A stretch of 21,979 nucleotides of DNA, taken from the IMG/VR virus record IMGVR_UViG_3300032665_000216, positions 1-21,979 of that record. The stretch is one strand, 5' to 3'. The notes below the pieces were generated by a model. That model worked only from the letters and a program-made list of their open reading frames with translations. It did no database searches and was not told the origin of the DNA. This document shows, one piece after another, positions 11,669-16,906 of the stretch (position 1 is the first letter of the stretch; every line of letters starts with the position of its first letter). The position numbers were made by a program, and so were the translations under genes. The stretch comes from a virus.

Positions 11669-11696
11669 TTGCCATTTCCACCAATTCTGGTATAAT
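11669..11696 (+). promoter_or_regulatory. sigma70-type promoter for the 11725 gene
   Basis: TTGCCA (11669-11674), 16-bp spacer ending TGG, TATAAT (11691-11696). Positions 11666-11712 are identical to 11941-11987, promoter and leader included. Confidence 0.88.
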
Positions 11697-11724
11697 TACT
11701 CCATCAAATCAAAAAGGAAATAAA

Positions 11725-11919
11725 ATGCTATCATACAAAAAAATGATTCTACAATTAGCGAAAACCAAAGCAGCTTCCGAATTGAGCGGTGGCTCTGGTT
11801 TTATAGGCGAGGAGCTGGAAATGGTTGCCAGAGTATACCAAAAGGAGACAAGCAAAGTAGCGAAAGCCGTGCTTGCCGTATATCCAGAGGTTATGGCAAA
11901 ATTGGCAGGCGGACAATAA
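11725..11919 (+). CDS. Hypothetical small helical protein
   Basis: 64 residues from ATG 11725, with AAGGA six bases upstream; a longer frame would need TTG inside the promoter. MLSYKKMILQLAKTKAASEL, a Gly-rich turn, then ELEMVARVYQKETSKVAKAV and AVYPEVMAKLAGGQ. Basic and helical, unrecognised. Confidence 0.78.
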   Translation: MLSYKKMILQLAKTKAASELSGGSGFIGEELEMVARVYQKETSKVAKAVLAVYPEVMAKLAGGQ

Positions 11920-11943
11920 TCGACCATTCCGGTACAGTATTGC

Positions 11944-11971
11944 TTGCCATTTCCACCAATTCTGGTATAAT
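11944..11971 (+). promoter_or_regulatory. sigma70-type promoter for the gp88-family gene
   Basis: TTGCCA (11944-11949), 16-bp spacer ending TGG, TATAAT (11966-11971). CGGTACAGTATT lies two bases upstream of the -35. Confidence 0.88.
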
Positions 11972-12003
11972 TACTCCATCAAATCAAGAAATAAAGGTTT
12001 AAA

Positions 12004-12744
12004 ATGAAATTACTCTCCACTGGCAATCCGAAGATCCTCAAGGGTATCGCTCAAGGTTATAACACTTACATTCTCCACTTGGCGCCTTCCACATTATCTG
12101 GTAAGAATACTTGCCCTAAAGCAACCCCTGGATGCATAGCGGCTTGCTTGAATACTGCTGGACGTGGCGGTATGTTTAAAAAAGGCGAGACAACCAATAC
12201 CATCCAACAAGCAAGAATCCGTAAAACCAACCTATTCTTCCAAGACCGTGATGCTTTTTTTGTTGGTTTAATTAATGATATTAAATTGGCAATAAGACAA
12301 TCCAAGCGCTTAGGTTTAACTCCTGTATTCCGCTTAAACGGCACCAGCGATATCGCCTGGGAAAAATATAGCGTATTGGATACAGGTAATACCATTTTCG
12401 AATTGTTTCCAGAGGTCCAATTCTATGATTACACCAAGATATTGGGGCGCAAGTTTAAACACATTTCCAATTACACCCTTACATTCTCAGCGGCGGATGG
12501 CAATGATGCTGACGTAGCAGAAGCAATTGCTCAGGGTTACAATATAGCGGTTGTATTCGGTATCAAGAAAACACTACCGATGCCAGAGCGCTATATGGGT
12601 TTACCCGTGTTTAATGGCGATGAGTCCGACCTCCGCTTCCTGGATCCAAAAGGCGTGGTTGTTGGTTTATATGCCAAGGGTAAGGCAAAAAAGGACGCTA
12701 CTGGTTTTGTAAAATATCCAGTAATAACCTTAAAAGCTGCTTGA
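12004..12744 (+). CDS. Gp88-family phage protein with conserved Cys cluster
   Basis: 246 residues. HLAPSTLSGKNTCPKATPGC, IAACLNTAGRG (Cys37, 44 and 48), RLNGTSDIAWEKYS, FYDYTKI, NYTLTFSA, VFNGDESDLRFLDPKGVVVG and a final GFVKYP are the hallmarks of the gene-product-88 family, named after a mycobacteriophage protein and found in many unrelated phages. Function is unknown. The Cys-x6-Cys-x3-Cys cluster suggests metal or iron-sulfur binding, which I infer. The gene is full length and has its own promoter; AAAGG lies six bases before ATG. Confidence 0.88.
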   Translation: MKLLSTGNPKILKGIAQGYNTYILHLAPSTLSGKNTCPKATPGCIAACLNTAGRGGMFKKGETTNTIQQARIRKTNLFFQDRDAFFVGLINDIKLAIRQSKRLGLTPVFRLNGTSDIAWEKYSVLDTGNTIFELFPEVQFYDYTKILGRKFKHISNYTLTFSAADGNDADVAEAIAQGYNIAVVFGIKKTLPMPERYMGLPVFNGDESDLRFLDPKGVVVGLYAKGKAKKDATGFVKYPVITLKAA

Positions 12745-12758
12745 GAACTAAAGTATTC
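12743..12758. promoter_or_regulatory. Isolated palindrome of the composite element upstream of a plus promoter
   Basis: GAGAACT-AA-AGTATTC, with 6 of 7 bases matching the consensus in each arm, followed by AGG and then TTGCCA. The orientation and three-base gap to the -35 equal those of the minus-strand copies. It overlaps the stop codon of the gp88-family gene. Confidence 0.6.
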
Positions 12759-12761
12759 AGG

Positions 12762-12789
12762 TTGCCAAATCTACCAAATCTGGTATAAT
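12762..12789 (+). promoter_or_regulatory. sigma70-type promoter for the 12818 gene
   Basis: TTGCCA (12762-12767), 16-bp spacer ending TGG, TATAAT (12784-12789). Confidence 0.87.
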
Positions 12790-12817
12790 AAACCCATCAA
12801 ATCAAAAAGGAAATAAA

Positions 12818-13048
12818 ATGTACAACCGAGAAAAAGCCATCCAAGAATTATGCGCCGCCGATTTTGAATACATTATGCACGGCTCAGGTGCCGAACTATT
12901 GGATTCCTATCTGGAATTTGGGTTTGTTGGTTATTTCAATATGACGGACGACCAATTGATCCAAGAATTAAAGGACCGAGATATATCCGAACTATTTGAG
13001 GAAAACTTGGAAATTGAGCTGGACGACCTTTCCCATATCGGAGAATAA
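12818..13048 (+). CDS. Hypothetical acidic small protein
   Basis: 76 residues: MYNREKAIQELCAADFEYIM, HGSGAELLDSYLEFGFVGYF, NMTDDQLIQELKDRDISELF, then an acidic end. Helical and soluble. No family recognised. AAGGA six bases before ATG. Confidence 0.8.
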   Translation: MYNREKAIQELCAADFEYIMHGSGAELLDSYLEFGFVGYFNMTDDQLIQELKDRDISELFEENLEIELDDLSHIGE

Positions 13049-13081
13049 CCGACCATTCCGGTAGACTATTGGGCGAAGCGC

Positions 13082-13109
13082 TTGCCAAATCCACCAATTC
13101 TGGTATAAT
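13082..13109 (+). promoter_or_regulatory. sigma70-type promoter for the 13140-13520 genes
   Basis: TTGCCA (13082-13087), 16-bp spacer ending TGG, TATAAT (13104-13109). CGGTAGACTATT (13059-13070) lies 11 bases upstream of the -35, about one helical turn further than in the 11944 copy. Confidence 0.87.
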
Positions 13110-13139
13110 TACTCCATCAAATCAAAAAGGAAACAAAAA

Positions 13140-13295
13140 ATGACTAAAAAGCACTTTATCGCCATGGCTGATGCCTTCCGTCAAATCCAAAGCTACGAAG
13201 CTAGGAACGCTGCTGTAGTTGCTTTCTCCGAAGTAGCAAAGCAGTTTAATGCTAATTTTGACGTGATCCAATTCCGCATTGCTTGTGAGGTGTAA
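13140..13295 (+). CDS. Small phage protein (MTKKHFIAMAD type)
   Basis: 51 residues: MTKKHFIAMADAFRQIQSYE, then AVVAFSEVAKQFNANFDV and a short IQFRIACEV end. I know near-identical short proteins in many phages, often annotated as hypothetical. Helical, soluble. First gene of a four-gene cassette. Confidence 0.8.
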   Translation: MTKKHFIAMADAFRQIQSYEARNAAVVAFSEVAKQFNANFDVIQFRIACEV

Positions 13296-13296
13296 T

Positions 13297-13353
13297 ATGG
13301 TTATAATCTACATTGCTGGTTGTGTCGTTGCTTACTTTATACTAGGGAGATAA
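13297..13353 (+). CDS. Possible 18-residue hydrophobic micro-protein
   Basis: MVIIYIAGCVVAYFILGR: almost entirely hydrophobic with an Arg end, enough for one membrane helix. GAGGTG lies five bases before the ATG, which follows the preceding stop by one base. It is supported by two similar tiny frames directly after it. Confidence 0.45.
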   Translation: MVIIYIAGCVVAYFILGR

Positions 13354-13354
13354 T

Positions 13355-13438
13355 ATGGACCTATTCTTATGCTTGGCTGGTGCAGGCGTTGTGGTATTAT
13401 TGCCACTTGTAATAAATTGCTTTAAATTAAGGAAATAA
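13355..13438 (+). CDS. Possible 27-residue membrane micro-protein
   Basis: MDLFLCLAGAGVVVLLPLVI, then NCFKLRK: one hydrophobic helix with a basic C-terminus, placing the tail in the cytoplasm by the positive-inside rule. GGGAGA lies five bases before ATG, one base after the previous stop. Confidence 0.5.
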   Translation: MDLFLCLAGAGVVVLLPLVINCFKLRK

Positions 13439-13439
13439 A

Positions 13440-13520
13440 ATGGCAGAATTAGTAGCGGCTTTGGTTATGGCTGGTGCGGTTGTAATGGCTTATATTGCTG
13501 TGGCTGGCATGGGTATATAA
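13440..13520 (+). CDS. Possible 26-residue membrane micro-protein
   Basis: MAELVAALVMAGAVVMAYIA, then VAGMGI: a single small-residue hydrophobic helix. AAGGA six bases before ATG, one base after the previous stop. Third in a row of coupled tiny membrane frames. Confidence 0.5.
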   Translation: MAELVAALVMAGAVVMAYIAVAGMGI

Positions 13521-13580
13521 TAGGAGTAGGCGGAAGCCTCTTGGACTTAAAGTCTATTCCTATTCCCCTTAGGGGGTTTT
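13519..13580 (+). ncRNA. Candidate structured RNA ending in a terminator hairpin
   Basis: AATAGGAGTAG (13519-13529) pairs with CTATTCCTATT (13554-13564) over 11 bp including one G-U. Inside are a GC-GGAA-GC mini-hairpin with a GNRA-type loop (13530-13537) and an ACTT-A-AAGT hairpin (13545-13553), giving a three-way-junction shape. CCCC-TTA-GGGGG plus TTTT (13565-13580) follows as a short terminator-like hairpin. It may be a processed small RNA or a 3' stabiliser of the micro-protein mRNA. Confidence 0.42.
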
Positions 13581-13612
13581 GAATTATCGTGGCTGATTGT
13601 GGCCCGTTTACG

Positions 13613-13647
13613 CCCGCCGATGGAGCTTGCTCTCGGTGGGTCTTTTT
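13613..13647 (+). terminator. Intrinsic terminator of the rightward genes
   Basis: CCCGCCGA (13613-13620) pairs with TCGGTGGG (13633-13640) over 8 bp with one G-U. An inner GAGC/GCTC stem extends it, and TCTTTTT follows. It ends the plus-strand block before the convergent minus-strand genes. Confidence 0.82.
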
Positions 13648-13810
13648 ATGGTGGAATGGCAAGCGCTTAGTGTTATAGGAAAAAAAGCCCCTGGTGGTCG
13701 GACTCTTTCTTTTGGTTTTTTATTTTTACCGGAATCCCACCAACCACGAAATTTTTCCCAGGACCCCCTACCAGTCCCATAATTTTTTCCAGAGCCCCCT
13801 CTAAGAAATA
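13648..13810. other. Convergent non-coding region with three T-rich/C-rich repeats
   Basis: No credible gene. Three imperfect units beginning ATTTTT and continuing with a C-rich block start near 13722, 13751 and 13782. On the minus strand AGTCC/GGGCT (13686-13704) followed by seven T's could be a weak terminator for the 13811 gene group. Confidence 0.45.
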
Positions 13811-13981
13811 CTAAATTCTCTCTACTTTACCACACATCCAGCCATTAGGTGTTTGTATCATAGTACCACCCCTTTCTGAGCATTTGTCTGTTATACTTGA
13901 GAATCTTACCATTAGAAAACCCGAACCAACAACAAAGACTATACAGAATATTAACAGAAATTTATCAAAAGTCATTTTCAT
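13811..13981 (-). CDS. Single-pass membrane protein with a two-Cys tail
   Basis: 56 residues from ATG 13981, which overlaps the upstream TGA and has GGAG eight bases before it. MKMTFDKFLLIFCIVFVVGS then GFLMVRF is one membrane helix; the exported tail has SITDKCSERGGTMIQTPNGW and a second Cys, which could form a disulfide. This resembles small phage envelope proteins, without a specific name. Confidence 0.72.
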   Translation of the reverse strand: MKMTFDKFLLIFCIVFVVGSGFLMVRFSSITDKCSERGGTMIQTPNGWMCGKVERI

Positions 13982-14232
13982 TCTTTTACTCCAATTCGTA
14001 AGTCTTTTGGTAATCTTATACACTCTACAGTTATTTTTGTGTAGGGATGTTTTTTCGATTGTTCTAGAGCAAACCTTTCAGCTTTTTCTTGGGTTGTATA
14101 TTCTCTCTTAATATAAGCATCATTATTTTGTGGGTATATGATGACTTTCCATGGAAAAGTATTAGGATGATAATTACCTTTTACTGGTTTCTTTTTCAGT
14201 TTATCTAATACCAATTGAATACCTTCTGACAT
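13978..14232 (-). CDS. Hypothetical small basic protein
   Basis: 84 residues: MSEGIQLVLDKLKKKPVKGN, WKVIIYPQNNDAYIKREYTT, QEKAERFALEQSKKHPYTKI, then TVECIRLPKDLRIGVKE. A strand-helix-strand pattern, unrecognised. No clear Shine-Dalgarno before ATG 14232, so coupling with 14234-14545 is likely. Confidence 0.76.
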   Translation of the reverse strand: MSEGIQLVLDKLKKKPVKGNYHPNTFPWKVIIYPQNNDAYIKREYTTQEKAERFALEQSKKHPYTKITVECIRLPKDLRIGVKE

Positions 14233-14233
14233 A

Positions 14234-14545
14234 TTACTTTTTTCTTATTCTCGCATCTTCGAAAGCATCTTTGACACATGCTTTGATTGTTTCGTTATCC
14301 CACTTTTTGATATTCCAGAGGTGCTGGACAAGAACTTTCCAGTATACTTCAAAATATTCGTATTGGTAAGGAGGGTTAGTGACTACTTTGGTCTCTGGAA
14401 TCTGGTGGAATTTCTTCCAATGCTCATAGAGAAGCTCTGTGTAGATAGATTCGAAGGAGGAAAGCAGCTCATGCCATCCTCTAGTGGATTGTTCTGTAGC
14501 CTTCCTCCACGCTTGGTCTCTTATCTGTAGTTCCTCATTGGTCAT
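14234..14545 (-). CDS. Hypothetical protein rich in Trp and Tyr
   Basis: 103 residues: MTNEELQIRDQAWRKATEQS, ELLSSFESIYTELLYEHWKK, PPYQYEYFEVYWKVLVQHLW, ending CVKDAFEDARIRKK. Helical and aromatic-rich. Not recognised. Overlaps the upstream gene as ATGA. Confidence 0.78.
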   Translation of the reverse strand: MTNEELQIRDQAWRKATEQSTRGWHELLSSFESIYTELLYEHWKKFHQIPETKVVTNPPYQYEYFEVYWKVLVQHLWNIKKWDNETIKACVKDAFEDARIRKK

Positions 14546-14718
14546 CTACGGACTCCAGCATAGAGGTCGGATGCCACATTGGCTTTATCGGATCGGAGTT
14601 GTTCGATTTCTAGTATGGCAAGTTCCAGTATCTCAGCAAGCGCAGAGCCTTTAAAAAGTTCTCTGGCTTGGTTAAGTTGGACTACCACATCATTTTGTTT
14701 GGTTGTTGATTGTGTCAT
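14542..14718 (-). CDS. Hypothetical small coiled-coil-like protein
   Basis: 58 residues: MTQSTTKQNDVVVQLNQARE, LFKGSALAEILELAILEIEQ, LRSDKANVASDLYAGVRR. Amphipathic helical. AAGGA eight bases before ATG 14718, which lies 29 bases inside the preceding gene; its TGA overlaps the next ATG. Confidence 0.7.
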   Translation of the reverse strand: MTQSTTKQNDVVVQLNQARELFKGSALAEILELAILEIEQLRSDKANVASDLYAGVRR

Positions 14719-15202
14719 TGATATAATCCTTCACTTCATTTGGGTCTACTAATGATGATAATGAGTTCAATTTCTGTAGTACTTCATTGTAAACTTCTAG
14801 GTTCGTTTTGGTCTGTCCTGGTAGGAACCCTTGGCGTGCCCAGTATTCATTGGCTGTTACTGGTTGTTGACCTATACCACCATTAGAAATTGGAATTGGT
14901 GTGAAAGTGGATACAGGTTTGATTGTCTGTACTCTTTTTACTTCCATTTCATGTAGTTTATCTACCACTTGCATAGGAAGTCCACCTTTGATAACACTAA
15001 TTGCATCAACAATGTCGTGAATATCGGATCTATTATACCAAGTACCAATAAAGACACCTTTCAGGTCATCTTTCAAAAGACCATTAAATTTATAAGTTCC
15101 GTCTATGTAAGCGTAAACTGTAGAGATAGATTTCTTCTCTTTCAGGTATTGGTGGAATTCTTCCACAGTACCGGCAACGACCATCACCTTGTTAATATTC
15201 AT
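14690..15202 (-). CDS. Hypothetical protein
   Basis: 170 residues. The N-terminal domain (about 1-95: KVMVVAGTVEEFHQYLKEKK, STVYAYIDGTYKFNGLLKDD, GVFIGTWYNRSDIHDIVDAI) has an alternating strand-helix pattern. A Pro/Gly-rich linker follows, then a helical tail (LEVYNEVLQKLNSLSSLVD). Not recognised. Overlaps the upstream gene as ATGA. Confidence 0.8.
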   Translation of the reverse strand: MNINKVMVVAGTVEEFHQYLKEKKSISTVYAYIDGTYKFNGLLKDDLKGVFIGTWYNRSDIHDIVDAISVIKGGLPMQVVDKLHEMEVKRVQTIKPVSTFTPIPISNGGIGQQPVTANEYWARQGFLPGQTKTNLEVYNEVLQKLNSLSSLVDPNEVKDYINDTINNQTK

Positions 15203-15420
15203 TTTGTGTTGGCTTTATCTTTGGCCTCAGTAGTTACAATTACCGTATTGGATTCTTCATGTGGAGCCACATCATAATTGTACAAGTTAACTAATTGTAT
15301 AGTTCTCCAATATTTCACATACAGGTGGTTAATCAGTAAGGCGGCCATGGCTAACACCACAATACCTAAAGATACCAAAATAGAACCCACTAAAAACAAT
15401 CCATAATATTCTAAGTCCAT
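15199..15420 (-). CDS. Small inner-membrane protein
   Basis: 73 residues. YYGLFLVGSILVSLGIVVLA then MAALLI (about 5-30) is a single long membrane helix; the rest is polar (KYWRTIQLVNLYNYDVAPHE) with an acidic/Lys end. No family recognised. Confidence 0.75.
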   Translation of the reverse strand: MDLEYYGLFLVGSILVSLGIVVLAMAALLINHLYVKYWRTIQLVNLYNYDVAPHEESNTVIVTTEAKDKANTK

Positions 15421-15423
15421 AAT

Positions 15424-15552
15424 TTACTCCTTTGGTTTAACATCTTCATCTTTTGGTTCCTCTTTCTTCTTACCGAATATAAGGTCCCAATTCTCATCAA
15501 ACTTTTTCTTGTCTACTGGTCTTGGTGCAGACCCTTTACCACCATCACTCAT
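15424..15552 (-). CDS. Small conserved phage protein (MSDGGKGS type)
   Basis: 42 residues: MSDGGKGSAPRPVDKKKFDE, NWDLIFGKKKEEPKDEDVKP. The opening and the NWDxIFGKKK core are familiar from many unrelated phages; function unknown. Highly charged, likely disordered at its end. AAGGA upstream of ATG 15552. Confidence 0.82.
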   Translation of the reverse strand: MSDGGKGSAPRPVDKKKFDENWDLIFGKKKEEPKDEDVKPKE

Positions 15553-15688
15553 GGTTAAATTCCTTATAATATTTGTACATTTTTACCAGATAGGCAAACT
15601 GTATTGGCTGATGTTCCGGATTGGGTAAATCCCTTCCGTAGAACTCTACCATTTTGTTATAAAACTCTAAAATTTCTTCGTTTGTCAT
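15545..15688 (-). CDS. Small conserved phage protein (MTNEEILEFYNKMVEFYG type)
   Basis: 47 residues from ATG 15688; a longer frame reaching 15742 is rejected because its extension is the divergent promoter region. MTNEEILEFYNKMVEFYGRD, LPNPEHQPIQFAYLVKMYKY is well known among phage small proteins of unknown function. Confidence 0.82.
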   Translation of the reverse strand: MTNEEILEFYNKMVEFYGRDLPNPEHQPIQFAYLVKMYKYYKEFNHE

Positions 15689-15744
15689 CGTATTGAAATA
15701 TAAATCTTGTCTATATATTAGTATAAACACTAATAAGGACAATC
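15689..15744. promoter_or_regulatory. Divergent AT-rich control region with inverted repeat
   Basis: The 56 bases between two divergent genes hold TATTAGT-ATAAAC-ACTAATA (15716-15735; perfect 7-bp arms), a possible operator. Candidate promoter pieces are present on both strands (TTGTCC with TAATAT leftward, TTGAAA with TATTAG rightward), all poorer than the usual promoters of this window. Confidence 0.45.
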
Positions 15745-15912
15745 ATGGAATTCATTAAATCTATTGTATCATTTTTTCAATATATTAGCAAGCGTGCTTC
15801 ACAATCGGAGTTGGAACTTTACATCGAAACCAGAAAGCCATCCACAAATGCGGATGTTGAGCGTTTAGTGAGAGAGTTCCATTCTAAGCAATTATTCCGT
15901 AATTTTGCCTAA
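15745..15912 (+). CDS. Small phage protein, lone rightward gene
   Basis: 55 residues: MEFIKSIVSFFQYISKRASQ, SELELYIETRKPSTNADVER, LVREFHSKQLFRNFA. Basic amphipathic start, then helices; I know similar short proteins (SELE.YI...P...ADVE...REF) in tailed phages. AAGGA five bases before ATG. Its TAA interlocks with the stop of the convergent gene (4-base overlap). Confidence 0.8.
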   Translation: MEFIKSIVSFFQYISKRASQSELELYIETRKPSTNADVERLVREFHSKQLFRNFA

Positions 15913-16439
15913 GGACGTTCTAAGGGAAATGGCCAAACTCCTTGCTCGGGCATTACTGCTGATTCATCGGGTTCAGGCCAGTAACGCTTATCCAGCACTT
16001 CTAAGATTTTTAATGCCCGCTTGGCAGTCATTTCACCTTTACCTGGGCTTACTCCTTCGGTAACAACATACCAAGATTCTTCATTGACATCCCACCATCC
16101 ATAAACGTGTAGTTCTTCCTTTGGTCTGTGGTAAATCATAGAACCAAAGGTAAAGGCCGCCACATCATGTTCAGGGAATTCAAAATTCTCTTTGTGTGAA
16201 TTCTTATGTATGAATAGGCAAAAAGAACGGCTGTCTTGATTACCTCCTTCTTCATATACATAATTACCTTCTTCATCTTCGGTTTCTAAATCAGCGAAGC
16301 CCTCAAATGTGAGTTTTACTTCCGGAAACGGAGATATATTCTCACCAATTACCAAATCATCTGGATGAATAAAGGCGGCATCCGAACAATCAAAGTGTTT
16401 CTCTACCAATTCACCGAATCTGGACCAATCCATCACCAT
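15909..16439 (-). CDS. Hypothetical acidic protein
   Basis: 176 residues: MVMDWSRFGELVEKHFDCSD, an acidic stretch (DLETEDEEGNYVYEEGGNQD), GWWDVNEESWYVVTEGVSPG, AKRALKILEVLDKRYWPEPD, ending VWPFPLERP. Mostly beta with many aromatics; no family recognised. ATG 16433 is an alternative start. Confidence 0.8.
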   Translation of the reverse strand: MVMDWSRFGELVEKHFDCSDAAFIHPDDLVIGENISPFPEVKLTFEGFADLETEDEEGNYVYEEGGNQDSRSFCLFIHKNSHKENFEFPEHDVAAFTFGSMIYHRPKEELHVYGWWDVNEESWYVVTEGVSPGKGEMTAKRALKILEVLDKRYWPEPDESAVMPEQGVWPFPLERP

Positions 16440-16440
16440 A

Positions 16441-16719
16441 TTATAACCCCTTAATTGTAGACCAAGTTTTCAATTTCTCTCGCTTGGCCATTCTCGCTTC
16501 ATTGACCGCAGAATCAGAGATAATACATTTCTCCATCATTATCTCAATCATAGCTAGTAAGTCACCGGTTTCTTCCTCCAGTCTCTCTTTGTTGGTACGG
16601 TCATTGTGAATTGACTCCATACCAAACCGAAATACTTTCGAAATCGCCTGTGTTACTTCGGCACATTCTTCCTGTGTAATACAGAAAATCTCTTTGGTCT
16701 CATTATCAATCTTTTTCAT
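16441..16719 (-). CDS. MazG-like nucleoside triphosphate pyrophosphohydrolase
   Basis: 92 residues. ITQEECAEVTQAISKVFRFG with Glu17, Glu18 and Glu21, then RLEEETGDLLAMIE with Glu50 and Asp53, gives the EExxE...ExxD metal-binding pattern of all-alpha NTP pyrophosphohydrolases (MazG/dUTPase-like). These hydrolyse NTPs or related nucleotides, including alarmone precursors, to monophosphates; phage copies are common. The exact substrate cannot be read from sequence. Confidence 0.85.
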   Translation of the reverse strand: MKKIDNETKEIFCITQEECAEVTQAISKVFRFGMESIHNDRTNKERLEEETGDLLAMIEIMMEKCIISDSAVNEARMAKREKLKTWSTIKGL

Positions 16720-16720
16720 A

Positions 16721-16898
16721 TCAGCCGTTCAACAATCTAGGTTCTGCTTTCGCCTCCGTTAACAGACTTTCAGCAATTGAGGTTGCCTGTTCATGTGTAC
16801 CGGGTACGATAGTTGATTTGATTACCTTACCATCTTCTGTGATAGAGACTACCCAAGAAGATTGGTCGGCCGACTTTTCTATACTTGCAATTTTCATA
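16721..16898 (-). pseudogene. Small gene broken by a one-base frameshift
   Basis: ATG 16898 has a strong AAGGAG and opens MKIASIEKSADQ, but that frame stops after 23 codons. From about 16858 another frame continues as SWVVSITEDGKVIKSTIVPG, THEQATSIAESLLTEAKAEP to a TGA at 16721. The total of 178 bases is one more than a multiple of three, so a single extra base around 16857-16862 (in a CCTTC run) explains it. The intact product would be about 58 residues. True mutation, sequencing error or +1 recoding are open. Confidence 0.6.
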
Positions 16899-16906
16899 AT
16901 TTCTCC

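Noticed and set aside
13521-13564. Possible tRNA-Leu remnant (GGACTTAAAGTC resembles a UAA anticodon arm)
   Set aside because: No D- and T-arms, no acceptor pairing in tRNA geometry; the segment folds better as a three-way junction.
13465-13662. Minus-strand frame of 65 codons, Pro/Gln/His-rich
   Set aside because: It is antisense to the micro-protein genes, the structured RNA and the terminator.
13648-13782. Plus-strand frame of 44 codons starting MVEWQALSV
   Set aside because: The ATG lies in the T-run of a terminator, and the frame covers the T/C-rich repeats; no good ribosome site.
15698-15705. T4-type late promoter (TATAAATC versus consensus TATAAATA)
   Set aside because: Only a single imperfect match in an AT-rich gap, and no similar octamer was noticed before other genes.
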